From Gemmatimonadota bacterium (GTDB lineage Bacteria > JBHIER01 > G020348925): a DNA stretch of 20,939 nucleotides. Each line of letters opens with the position of its first letter. Within the stretch, counting starts at the first letter, position 1. Below the pieces are notes generated by a model. It was not told where the DNA came from. It made no database searches and saw only the letters and a program-made list of their open reading frames with translations. Location of the stretch: NCBI GenBank assembly GCA_020348925.1, contig CP070758.1, positions 31,643-52,581 of the forward strand. The letters are read 5' to 3'. The position numbers were made by a program, and so were the translations under genes. This document shows, piece by piece, positions 1 through 7,148 of this stretch.

Positions 1-1992
1 CTCGCCAGGAGTAACGACAAAAACTGCATTATCTACACTAATACCAAAAAATACTCCTCCATCTATCACTAAAATGTGATCAATTAAGGAGTTCTCCAAG
101 ATAAGACGACGCAAGCCTAAAAGGTAATTATTTGTTAGATAATTGGCAGGAGTTATCATGGAGCATCGTCCACCTGTACGAGTTAGTTTTACTCCCTTTT
201 CCATAAAAAGATGGTATGTATCTATTTTGTAAGAAGCAGCAGAGAACTCTGAACGGTAGTATGATAGCTGTTTATCATCTCGGAACTCATCTTGGAGAAG
301 CACATAAGGCGGGTTACCGATGATTGCATCAAACCCACCCGCCTTCATAATCTCAGCAAACTCGGTATTCCAATCGAAAACATTAATCCGATACTGTTCT
401 TCTTCATCAAGCAAATCCATCTGACCGCTTTCATAAAAATCCGGGCCGATGAGGGAGTTGCCGCATTTGATGTTGCTGGCAAGGTCAGGCAGGGCACGCT
501 CGCGGAAGAGCTTCTGCTGCATCTCAAGACTGTCCTGGTTTTCACCTTCAAGAACTTTCAGCAGTAAACTGAGTTTGGTCACTTCCACAGCCTGGCTGTC
601 TATGTCCACACCATAGATATTATTCAATAATATCCGCTTCTTCTCCTGGGTGGTGAGATACCACTGGCCTCCTGCACCCTGGTAGATCTGCTTAGTGTGC
701 TTCTTCGGCCCACGCTTGACATACCAGTCACGATGATAGTCCAGGAGATACGTATACGCCCCAATAAGAAATGAACCGGAGCCGCAGGCGGGATCGAGGA
801 TGCGGAGGTTCGAAATCTGGCGCGGAGTTTTGCTCTCACAGAGCTTTCCCACTGTGTTCTTGACGATGTAATCGACGATATACGACGGTGTATAGTAAAC
901 ACCTCCGGCCTTCTTGACCTCGGGCTTCTCCTCCACCTTGGCCTGATGGGCCGGGGTGAGGCGGATGACTTTGCCTAGGAACTGCTCGTAGACATTGCCG
1001 AGGATGTCGGCACCGAGGACGGAAAACTCGTACGGGCTTTCTGGGTAGTAGAGACGACGAATCATCTCTTTGATGACTTTATCGTCAACTTTGAGATACG
1101 GCGTCAGCTCATCCGGCGGTTCCCTCCCTTTTTCAGACCGAAAGTGAAAGAGACCTGAATTGTACTTATCATCAGCCAGGCCGAAGAGATACTGGAGACG
1201 GGAATAGGTCTTTTCCCCGTTCTGGAGGGCCTGCAGTTGACCGTAGGTCTCGATACCTCGATCCTCGCACATGCGAAGAAAAATGATACGGTCAATAACC
1301 CTCTGTACAGTGAAATTGAGTTCTCGCACTGATAGATCAGGATTGCGCAGGGCGATATTTCGGGCCAACATATCCCGCCAGCCTTCGATCTCGGTGAGAA
1401 ACTCTTTGTCGACCTCAGACGTCCCGCGCTTGCCTTTGGTAGAGATGGCATATTTGTCGAAGGATCCTTTACGGATGGCATCTCTTGAAAAAATATCTGC
1501 AATTTCATCCCAGCGATCAGGGTAATCCTGGTATGTCAAATACAGAATACGACCAATTCCGGGCTTATCTGAAAGTTTTGGCCGAGTATGGCATTCAAAA
1601 ACGGCAAGCTCCTCAAAATCGGTGAGTATCGAAAGAGGAAGTTTGGCACTCCAGGCGTAGCGGCGTAACTGGTAGGCGGGATGAATATCCTTTTTTATAT
1701 CTACTGATGGTCTTTTTGTCTCAACAAAAAATTTCCGGGTACCACCTATCCGAAAACAATAATCAGGAGCTTTTGTTGCTCCTCCAACTTTAATGGCATC
1801 TTCATGGACAACATCCTTGTATGCTTCTGCACTTCCTTCCTTATTCTGAACGTCCCAGCCCAATGCCTCGAAGAAAGGATTGATGAACTCCTGCCGGAGC
1901 GTTGCTTCGTTGTAAGCCGGGCTGCGATAGGAGGCTATATTTCCCTCGAATCTTTCTACGAGGTCAAGGACTATTTTTGGTGCTGTTGACAT
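1..1992 (-). CDS. Type IIG (Eco57I-like) restriction endonuclease / adenine-specific DNA methyltransferase, 3' end beyond window
   Basis: I translated this frame across the whole span and found no stop: 664 codons from ATG at 1992 to the left edge, so the C-terminus is missing. Residues 1-150 look like a PD-(D/E)xK nuclease domain, with D77 and then FVETK (E91, K93). A helical linker follows. An N6-adenine methyltransferase domain then shows motif I DPACGSGSF (400-408) and motif IV NPPY (560-563). Nuclease and methylase on one chain is the type IIG/IIL layout. Such enzymes cut and modify DNA at an asymmetric site, and the target-recognition domain should lie in the missing part. The ATG has only a weak upstream AGGTG. 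The gene sits in a repeat-rich accessory region with two ORF6N genes upstream on the same strand. BREX PglX is a related alternative, but no other BREX gene is visible and the nuclease motif favours type IIG. Confidence 0.88.
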   Translation of the reverse strand, partial: MSTAPKIVLDLVERFEGNIASYRSPAYNEATLRQEFINPFFEALGWDVQNKEGSAEAYKDVVHEDAIKVGGATKAPDYCFRIGGTRKFFVETKRPSVDIKKDIHPAYQLRRYAWSAKLPLSILTDFEELAVFECHTRPKLSDKPGIGRILYLTYQDYPDRWDEIADIFSRDAIRKGSFDKYAISTKGKRGTSEVDKEFLTEIEGWRDMLARNIALRNPDLSVRELNFTVQRVIDRIIFLRMCEDRGIETYGQLQALQNGEKTYSRLQYLFGLADDKYNSGLFHFRSEKGREPPDELTPYLKVDDKVIKEMIRRLYYPESPYEFSVLGADILGNVYEQFLGKVIRLTPAHQAKVEEKPEVKKAGGVYYTPSYIVDYIVKNTVGKLCESKTPRQISNLRILDPACGSGSFLIGAYTYLLDYHRDWYVKRGPKKHTKQIYQGAGGQWYLTTQEKKRILLNNIYGVDIDSQAVEVTKLSLLLKVLEGENQDSLEMQQKLFRERALPDLASNIKCGNSLIGPDFYESGQMDLLDEEEQYRINVFDWNTEFAEIMKAGGFDAIIGNPPYVLLQDEFRDDKQLSYYRSEFSAASYKIDTYHLFMEKGVKLTRTGGRCSMITPANYLTNNYLLGLRRLILENSLIDHILVIDGGVFFGISVDNAVFVVTPGE

Positions 1993-2027
1993 TGGTTTTT
2001 ACACCTGAGTATCTACATTCACAGAAT

Positions 2028-2081
2028 GATGGGCTGTGAAGCCCATGGACAATGCGCCTCGGGTAAGATACCCGAGACGAT
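2028..2081. repeat. 54-bp double-hairpin repeat, copy 1
   Basis: This element consists of two adjacent palindromes. The first is ATGGGCT-gtga-AGCCCAT and the second is CTCGGGTA-aga-TACCCGAG. It matches copy 3 (4118-4171) at about 50 of 54 positions. It lies between the restriction gene start and the ORF6N gene. The structure is REP-like, but no RAYT transposase is visible in the window. Confidence 0.8.
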
Positions 2082-2116
2082 TATATGTATTACATCTGAG
2101 ACTACCCTGTTGCCCT

Positions 2117-2698
2117 TCATCGTTTCCCCTTCTGCGCCTTTTTACGGCCATATGCGGCCCTTTTCTCCTTTACATGGAAACCGATCTCCTTCTTTTTCGA
2201 TTCGCGTGGTGGGAGCAAGAGGGGCCGAATCTTTTGATATATGTCAGCCAGTGCCACATCGTGACTCAGTAATGCTCTCTCAATCTCTGCCAGCCGTTTC
2301 TCCATGAGTTGAGTAGCGGAAAGCTGATCCCGCATCTTCACAAAAGCTCGTACAACAAAGACGCTCATTTGAACAGCCTTGAGGCTGTTGAGCACATTGG
2401 CAGCCATTATGGCGCCGTGTTCAGTATAGGCATAGGGGAGATAGCGCCTGCCACCTCGTCCAGTCTTTGAGGTTCCAATTTGGAACCTCAAAGCCCCAAG
2501 TTCTTCCCTCTTAAGCTGAAATACGAAATCGTCGGGGAACCTTTCTGCATTACGTTTCATCGCCTTGTTCAGAATTTTCGTTTCAACGCCGTAGAGTTTG
2601 GCGAGGTCGGCATCCAGGATGATCTTTTGGCCTCGAACCTCGTAAATACATGATTCGATGCGGATCGTCGCTGGAATGATTTCCTTTTTCTTCGGCAT
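2117..2698 (-). CDS. ORF6N domain protein A
   Basis: This 193-residue protein has an N-terminal ORF6N domain (about residues 10-105), with the family signatures RGQKIILDADLAKLYGVET, a KRN-x-RFP-x-DF stretch and TEHGAIMAANVLNS. A helical, charged C-terminal part follows, ending in a Lys/Arg-rich tail. ORF6N proteins occur in phages and mobile or accessory bacterial regions, where they are thought to be DNA-binding, but the function of chromosomal copies is not established. It is a paralogue of the gene at 3222-3779 (roughly half identical by eye) and faces the same way, towards the restriction gene. GAGGAAG lies about nine bases before the ATG. Codons 70-77 form a perfect 29-bp palindrome (2465-2493). 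I cannot assign a specific role; regulation of or linkage to the neighbouring restriction gene is only suggested by position. Confidence 0.9.
   Translation of the reverse strand: MPKKKEIIPATIRIESCIYEVRGQKIILDADLAKLYGVETKILNKAMKRNAERFPDDFVFQLKREELGALRFQIGTSKTGRGGRRYLPYAYTEHGAIMAANVLNSLKAVQMSVFVVRAFVKMRDQLSATQLMEKRLAEIERALLSHDVALADIYQKIRPLLLPPRESKKKEIGFHVKEKRAAYGRKKAQKGKR
2465..2493. repeat. Perfect 29-bp intragenic palindrome in ORF6N gene A
   Basis: The arms CTTTGAGGTTCCAA and TTGGAACCTCAAAG (14 bp) flank one central base. It overlaps codons for L-R-F-Q-I-G-T-S. As RNA it would form a 12-bp stem with a 5-nt loop. Its centre is the first base of the codon after Gln, exactly as in gene B. Confidence 0.95.
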
Positions 2699-2840
2699 TG
2701 TCGTCGTCTTCCTCTCGTAATCTCAATTGTTGGAATCTATCATGAGATACGTGGCAACCTCCATATTGATTTTCTGGGTGGATACGATTTTAATCTCGTC
2801 AGGGTATGGTCGGTAGAGTTTCATGGGGGACTCTCGTTTT

Positions 2841-2894
2841 TATGGACTATGAATCCCTTGGGTTTTGCGCTTCGGGTACGATACCCGAGGCGAT
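2841..2894. repeat. 54-bp double-hairpin repeat, diverged copy 2
   Basis: The span aligns without gaps to copies 1 and 3. The second palindrome (TCGGGTA-cga-TACCCGA) is well kept. The first (TATGGACTATGAATCCCTTG) has decayed and no longer pairs well. It sits directly left of the 135-bp repeat, copy A. Confidence 0.65.
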
Positions 2895-2931
2895 CAATCA
2901 GCTCCAGAACTGTTTTGTGTTCCTTTGATGT

Positions 2932-3067
2932 TGCTTTCTCAATCAATTTCCAAGTCCGCAGTTGTCGCTCCAGGGTAATGCACTCAAAAATATTCACAGG
3001 ATGAGGTGATGTCAAGAGAATATCGTAAAAATTTGATATTTCTTGCACTTGAGCAAAAAATTGTCAA
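2932..3067. repeat. ~135-bp dispersed repeat, copy A
   Basis: The span aligns with 4510-4644 in the same orientation at roughly 85-90% identity with one single-base indel. The indel shifts the minus-strand frame, so the similarity is at DNA level rather than of a conserved protein. On the minus strand the small frame leading out of it reads SKEHKTVLELID, which resembles the restriction enzyme's N-terminus STAPKIVLDLVE. The likely origin is a decayed upstream region and first codons of a related restriction gene. Confidence 0.75.
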
Positions 3068-3080
3068 TTGACTTTGGGGA

Positions 3081-3112
3081 GTCGAAAGGTCGAAAAGTCG
3101 AAGAGTCGAAAA
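3081..3112. repeat. Tandem 8-bp repeat GTCGAAAR, four units
   Basis: There are four contiguous units: GTCGAAAG, GTCGAAAA, GTCGAAGA, GTCGAAAA. A purine-rich stretch (about 3118-3175) follows, sharing the string GAGCAGAGGTGC with 3939-3950. The region is non-coding, between ORF6N gene B and the 135-bp repeat. Confidence 0.85.
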
Positions 3113-3221
3113 GACTCAATGGAGCAGAGGTGCGGAGGAGAAGGGGTGAAGAGGAGAGTTCAAAGGAGATAGGGAATAGGTAATCCGTGTCTGGTGAATG
3201 GTTGGCTTTTTTGTGGCTATC

Positions 3222-3779
3222 CTATTTTTCCTTCGTTCGAAATCCAATTTGGCGGTGGGACGGTTCAGGTGGTTGCATGAGTTGTCGGATAGTTTCAAAG
3301 ACAATTTTGAATTGAGCATCATACTTTTTCTCGAGTTCATTCAGTCTCTGCACCAGATCAGCATGCGAGGTAAGAATATATCTCAAGCGGACAAAAGCAC
3401 GTACCACGTAAACACTCATCAGAACGGCCCGCTTGCTTCTCAGAACATTCGCTGCCATAAGGGCACCGTGTTCGGTGAAAGCACGTGGTAACTTGCGTTT
3501 ACCACCATGTGATGAACTGATCACAATCGGTGACCAGTTTTCGTCGCATCTTGAAGTCACATTTTGTGACTTCAAGTTTGTAACTTCTTGCCGTGTAATA
3601 CGAAACGCAAAGTCTTCAGGAAACTTGTCCATGTTTCTTTTAACGGCTTGATTCAATACTTTTGTCTCGACACCGTAAAGACGAGCGAGATCAGCATCCA
3701 GAATAACTTTTTGCCCTCTAATTTGGAGAATCACCTGCTCAACGTTCTCAACAGGAATAAGAACTGAATCGTGAACCAT
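3222..3779 (-). CDS. ORF6N domain protein B
   Basis: This 185-residue paralogue of the product of 2117-2698 has an ORF6N domain at about residues 12-120 (RGQKVILDADLARLYGVETK, KRNMDKFPEDF, FTEHGALMAANVL). A helical segment follows (about 130-165), and the tail IGFRTKEK parallels IGFHVKEK in A. The start is well supported: AGGAGG lies seven bases before the ATG. Compared with A it has about 11 extra residues (around 77-90, CDENWSPIVISSS) placed just after a 27-bp palindrome at codons 69-76. The C-termini of both are better conserved than expected for decaying genes, so both are probably functional. The role is unknown. The family is linked to phage and mobile DNA and probably binds DNA. Confidence 0.9.
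   Translation of the reverse strand: MVHDSVLIPVENVEQVILQIRGQKVILDADLARLYGVETKVLNQAVKRNMDKFPEDFAFRITRQEVTNLKSQNVTSRCDENWSPIVISSSHGGKRKLPRAFTEHGALMAANVLRSKRAVLMSVYVVRAFVRLRYILTSHADLVQRLNELEKKYDAQFKIVFETIRQLMQPPEPSHRQIGFRTKEK
3550..3576. repeat. 27-bp intragenic palindrome in ORF6N gene B
   Basis: The arms CTTGAAGTCACA and TGTGACTTCAAG (12 bp) flank three bases. It overlaps codons for L-K-S-Q-N-V-T-S. The sequence differs from the palindrome in gene A, but its position and codon register are identical. Confidence 0.95.
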
Positions 3780-4117
3780 TTTTTAGCCTCCTCTTTCTCG
3801 CCCTTCTGAAGTCCTTCTTTTACATGAGGAACGTTAAGTTGAAAAATACATCGGTATCTCTTAAACGAAACGATACATCCAAATTAATGCAGAAGGTTAT
3901 ACGAAACAAGAGATTTTTCCTATAGAAAAACCTAAACTGAGCAGAGGTGCAGAGGTGCAGGGATGGAAAGGTGAATGTGTAAATGCATATAAGCGTATAT
4001 GAGAAAGCAGAGGAGAAGGGGATGGATGGTTGAATGTCATGGTAGGGTCATATCGAAAGGTCGCCTGGGACTCCCATCTTGGGACACAATTCTATAGAGT
4101 ATCTGCCCACTAAGAGC
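3780..4117. other. Intergenic region upstream of ORF6N gene B, no gene seen
   Basis: I see no credible coding region. It holds the ribosome binding site of ORF6N gene B at its left end. Purine-rich sequence from about 3937 to 4036 includes AGAGGTGC twice in tandem and a short palindrome, CATATA-agcg-TATATG (3986-4001). Any promoter for gene B should lie here on the minus strand, but I could not pick one with confidence. Confidence 0.6.
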
Positions 4118-4171
4118 GATGGGCTGTGAAGCCCATGGATCATGCGCCTCGGGTAAGATACCCGAGGCAAT
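4118..4171. repeat. 54-bp double-hairpin repeat, copy 3
   Basis: Nearly identical to 2028-2081 (four substitutions by eye), with both palindromes intact. It marks the left edge of the stretch that separates it from the 135-bp repeat, copy B. Confidence 0.8.
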
Positions 4172-4253
4172 CACAGAATATACTATCTTCATATAGTGAC
4201 TCACCAATGCCCTGAAGCCTGAACCGTAAGACCGACAGGTGAACGGAGCGACC

Positions 4254-4312
4254 GTTTTTTCCGCTGTCTGAATCCCCCGCCTTGGCGGGGGATGAGTTTG
4301 GAAAAAACAGCG
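4254..4312. repeat. Nested inverted repeat with GC-rich core
   Basis: The core is ATCCCCCGCC-tt-GGCGGGGGAT (4272-4293), a perfect 10-bp inverted repeat. Around it, TTTTTTCC (4255-4262) can pair with GGAAAAAA (4300-4307), or CGCTGT with ACAGCG, in alternative arrangements. It is non-coding as far as I can tell. Confidence 0.75.
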
Positions 4313-4365
4313 CAGTGAGCCGTTGACGATCTCGGCGAAGGTTTCGGGCTGGACTTTCTTTTTGC

Positions 4366-4398
4366 TTCTTTTTCTTTGACCAACAAAGAAAAAGAAGA
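4366..4398. repeat. Perfect 14-bp inverted repeat, pyrimidine/purine arms
   Basis: CTTCTTTTTCTTTG and CAAAGAAAAAGAAG flank a 5-base loop (ACCAA). It lies about 80 bp from the GC-rich palindrome and appears to be part of the same palindromic element between repeat copy 3 and the restriction-gene relic. Confidence 0.9.
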
Positions 4399-4476
4399 GG
4401 TATTATGATCTCACTTCCCTCATATGATGAAAATAATATACCTGGCTCAGGTATCTCCACTGCCTGGCTTTCCCTG

Positions 4477-4511
4477 AGGTCAATGACTATTTTAGGCGCT
4501 TTTGACATTGG
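4477..4511 (-). pseudogene. Relic of a restriction-gene 5' end
   Basis: The 35 bases match the start of the intact restriction gene (1961-1995) at 31 positions. On the minus strand from ATG at 4508 they read MSKAPKIVIDL, against MSTAPKIVLDL in the intact gene. Similarity stops after about 11 codons, where the frame becomes low-complexity sequence and runs into the palindromic element. It is interpreted as what is left of a second copy of this enzyme or of a homologue. Confidence 0.65.
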
Positions 4512-4644
4512 CTTTCTCACTCAATTTCCACGTCCGTAGTTTTCGCTCCAGGGTAGTGCGCTCAAAAATATTCTCAGAATGAGGCGTGTCAAGAGAATAT
4601 CGTAATAATTTGATATTTCGTGGACTTGTGCAAAAAATTGTCAA
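4510..4644. repeat. ~135-bp dispersed repeat, copy B
   Basis: Partner of 2932-3067. It lies directly upstream (minus-strand sense) of the restriction-gene relic, so the repeat probably represents an ancestral upstream region. Both copies keep TTGACAATTTTTTG at their far right end on the minus strand, which could be a promoter -35 element, but no good -10 stands at normal spacing. Confidence 0.75.
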
Positions 4645-4744
4645 AACGCCAGAGAGTAGATCGCAGGTATGAGATAATAGGTGGGTGAACAAGATTAAAG
4701 ATCGAAGATTAATTTGATTGCCCTCATATTCTGGTGAGAATCCA

Positions 4745-6655
4745 CTATTTATTTGCCACCAATATTCGACCCCATTGTCCTTTGACAGGTAAACTCAGAG
4801 TGCCATTGTGTGTCTTGAAATGATCATTCTCATTCAGCACATCACTCAATTCGGCTTTGAAATTCAGCGGGACCGTGACATTGTGTGCAGCAGTACTGTT
4901 GTTCAACATGACTATGACCCTCTCACCCCCGGTTTCCCGGGAGAAGGTGTAGATGCCCTTGGTATCGTCGATGAATAGGGTTGTATAATCTCCGGACTGG
5001 AGTGCCTCGTGCCTCGCTCTGATATGGATAAGTTTTCTGTAATGGTCGTAAAGCTCCTGGTTGAATGCAACCGTATCGGAATTCGTCCTCTTGGAGCCGT
5101 CGGGCAGGTAGGCCTCGTCGTCGTAGATCAGATCCTTCCAGATCATGGGCTTGCGGCAACAGGGATCGTTTGCCCCCCACATACCGGCTTCATCCCCGTA
5201 GTAAATCATCGGTGCCCCAAGGTACGTCATCTGAAATATGGCGAAAAGTTTCTGGATCCTGAGTTCCTCTGGAGTGGGTTTGCGTACGTCATACTTGGGA
5301 TTCTCCGCCTTCGATTTCCCGAAATAGTCCCCCCAGTTCCGAAAACTGCCGAGGTTACGATTCACAATATGAGACCCGAGACGATTGGTGTCGTGGCTGC
5401 CGAAAAGATTTTGCATTCTATACGCGACACCGAGGGGAAATGCCTGCCGGAGTTCCCGAAGCCTCCGGTCAAACTCCCCGGTCGAGATTCGGTCCTTTTT
5501 TTCAATAAAGTATTCGGCGCAGATGAAGGCGAAATTGTAATTCATAACCGCATCGAATTCGTCTCCCTGTAAATAGGGTTTCAAGGCGGTAATTGGTTCG
5601 ACGACTTCGGCTGTAAGGTATGCATCTGCATTGAGAGACTTTGCGAACTTTCGCCAGTCCACCCAGAAGGGATGGGCGATACAGAAGGCCACATCCAAGC
5701 GCCAGCCGTCTATCCCGTCGTCAGGATTGCCATCCCCATTGGGATCCATCCAGCGTTGTGTGGCAGCAAGGATGTATTGTTTGGGGCCGGCGACAATACC
5801 CTGGGCGTTCTCCCGCATCTCAGGCAGCTCCCGGACGCCGAACCACCCTTCGTACTCGAACTTCGATCCTACCGTCGGATCATCCCACGAGGTGATGGAG
5901 AACCAGTCCTTGTATTTCGATTTTTTCTGATTTTTCACTACGTCCTGAAAAGCCCAGCTGTTCAGTCCCATATGGTTAAAAACACCGTCAAAGATAACTT
6001 TCATGCCTCGGCGATGAAGTTCTTGAATAAGTTGCAACATGAGCGTGTCCGCGGATGTCCAGACCCAGGTGGATGGATCGTCCGGTGTTTCCGCTGCCGT
6101 CAGTCTTCGGTCGCCCACCGGGTCCGGGCCGAAATTGGGGTCAATGTGATGATAGGTGGCCGCATCGTACTTGTGATGGGAGGGCGCTTCGAAGACCGGA
6201 TTGAGATAGATGGCGCCCACGCCCAGATCCTTGAGATAGTCGAGCTTTTCAAGGATACCTTCGATATCTCCACCGTACCTGCGGCGCTGGATGTTGAACC
6301 AGATATCCCTCCCGTTTTCCCGCTCATAGGGCTGCAGTTCATACCAGTCGGAAATCCAGGGATGGATCTGCCACGGGGAAGTGATATCGTGAGGATACGC
6401 CCCTTTGATATCGGCCAGCATAGGATCGTTTTTCGGATTCCCGTTGCGAAAACGCTCTGGGAAAATCTGGTACCAGACGACCCGCTTGGCCCATTCCGGA
6501 CCCCAATCGTCCGTAGATGAGAGTGTTATACTGTTTTGTGTCTCTTTGGTGATCATTTCAGGCCCCTTCCTCTCACGTATTGGTGATGTGTTCGAGGTCA
6601 ACACCGTGATGACACAGCCTACCAGGCTGACATTCAAAACGACATGTTTACGCAT
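4745..6655 (-). CDS. Exported GH13 alpha-amylase-family glycoside hydrolase
   Basis: The enzyme acts on alpha-glucans or maltooligosaccharides. All GH13 motifs are present (numbering from an ATG at 6667): DGVFNH (227-232), GWRLDVAF with nucleophile D325, LTAEVVE with acid/base E354, and GSHDTNRL with D426. The (beta/alpha)8 barrel starts almost at once (RVVWYQIFPERF, about 63-74) and a short C-terminal beta domain follows (about 560-640). No N-terminal accessory domain is present. The N-terminus has a basic start, a hydrophobic stretch and a possible lipobox LVGC, so the protein is probably exported to the periplasm or outer membrane, perhaps as a lipoprotein. I prefer the start at 6655 because GAGG lies six bases before it. 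The ATG at 6667 would give four more residues. Exact specificity (neopullulanase, cyclomaltodextrinase or alpha-amylase) cannot be read from sequence. It is a monocistronic gene, divergent from the sugar transferase. Confidence 0.92.
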   Translation of the reverse strand: MRKHVVLNVSLVGCVITVLTSNTSPIRERKGPEMITKETQNSITLSSTDDWGPEWAKRVVWYQIFPERFRNGNPKNDPMLADIKGAYPHDITSPWQIHPWISDWYELQPYERENGRDIWFNIQRRRYGGDIEGILEKLDYLKDLGVGAIYLNPVFEAPSHHKYDAATYHHIDPNFGPDPVGDRRLTAAETPDDPSTWVWTSADTLMLQLIQELHRRGMKVIFDGVFNHMGLNSWAFQDVVKNQKKSKYKDWFSITSWDDPTVGSKFEYEGWFGVRELPEMRENAQGIVAGPKQYILAATQRWMDPNGDGNPDDGIDGWRLDVAFCIAHPFWVDWRKFAKSLNADAYLTAEVVEPITALKPYLQGDEFDAVMNYNFAFICAEYFIEKKDRISTGEFDRRLRELRQAFPLGVAYRMQNLFGSHDTNRLGSHIVNRNLGSFRNWGDYFGKSKAENPKYDVRKPTPEELRIQKLFAIFQMTYLGAPMIYYGDEAGMWGANDPCCRKPMIWKDLIYDDEAYLPDGSKRTNSDTVAFNQELYDHYRKLIHIRARHEALQSGDYTTLFIDDTKGIYTFSRETGGERVIVMLNNSTAAHNVTVPLNFKAELSDVLNENDHFKTHNGTLSLPVKGQWGRILVANK

Positions 6656-6769
6656 AGTTTGCCTCATTTCCCTTGAATATTTTCGAAAAGAATTTCGGAC
6701 AGCACGTAACAGCGTTCCGAGACGGCACTTCTATGCCTCATCCACCGTTGTGCTTTTTCGTGCTGAATT

Positions 6770-6797
6770 AAGTTAGAAGTTTCTCGAGTTATGTCAA
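6770..6797 (-). promoter_or_regulatory. Candidate promoter for the amylase gene
   Basis: On the minus strand, TTGACA (6792-6797) is followed after 16 bases by TAACTT (6770-6775), about 115 bases before the start codon. The -35 is perfect and the -10 is weak. The call assumes sigma70-type consensus, which may not hold in this lineage. Confidence 0.35.
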
Positions 6798-6964
6798 GAG
6801 GTATTTCCCCATTCAAATGCTTTCTGAGGTAACTTTTTATGCTCTTCATACATATACACATTTTTGACATGCACGCATCAGTGCTTTTTCAAGAGCCGTA
6901 TACGAATCGTAATGTCTTGCAGAAAAAGGAGTACGGTAAATTCTGCCGATTGAGGAAAAAGGAC

Positions 6965-6993
6965 TGGACAACGCTTTCCAGGATGTATATATT
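6965..6993 (+). promoter_or_regulatory. Candidate promoter for the sugar transferase gene
   Basis: TGGACA (6965-6970), a 17-base spacer and TATATT (6988-6993) each match the sigma70 consensus at five of six positions. It would leave a 5' leader of about 150 bases. Confidence 0.45.
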
Positions 6994-7148
6994 GAAAAGC
7001 CCTAAAATTACGTGCTATCGGAGGTGTTGAGAACCTGTGGACTGCACCGGTCGATTTTGTGGTATGTTACGACTCCGAAAACCGCCATGACAGGTCATCT
7101 CTCGAGGTTCGTTATTCATTTTCGGTCGATTGAAAGGGTCATTTTTGC

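Larger units (their letters stand above)
6668..7148. other. Divergent intergenic region between amylase and sugar transferase genes
   Basis: I see no credible gene. Small open frames here have neither family resemblance nor ribosome binding sites. The region should carry the promoters for both neighbours; the best candidates are listed separately. Confidence 0.6.

Noticed and set aside
345-1508. Several minus-strand frames of 68-134 residues within the restriction gene
   Set aside because: They are out-of-phase shadows. The continuous frame from 1992 to 1 carries the nuclease and methylase motifs without a stop.
2821-3048. 75-residue minus-strand open frame
   Set aside because: Its similarity to the frame at 4492-4692 is broken by a one-base indel, so it is a DNA repeat and not a conserved small protein. 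It also runs through the 54-bp hairpin repeat.
2028-4171. Repeated 54-bp units considered as a CRISPR array
   Set aside because: Only three copies, separated by about 0.8 and 1.3 kb with genes between, and no cas genes.
4140-4520. 126-residue minus-strand open frame starting MRKPMSKAPK
   Set aside because: Only the first ~11 codons after the inner Met resemble the restriction gene. The rest is translated palindromic, low-complexity DNA, so I list a relic and repeats instead of a gene.
5672-6520. 282-residue plus-strand open frame
   Set aside because: It is antisense to the GH13 gene over its conserved motifs and shows no family signature of its own.
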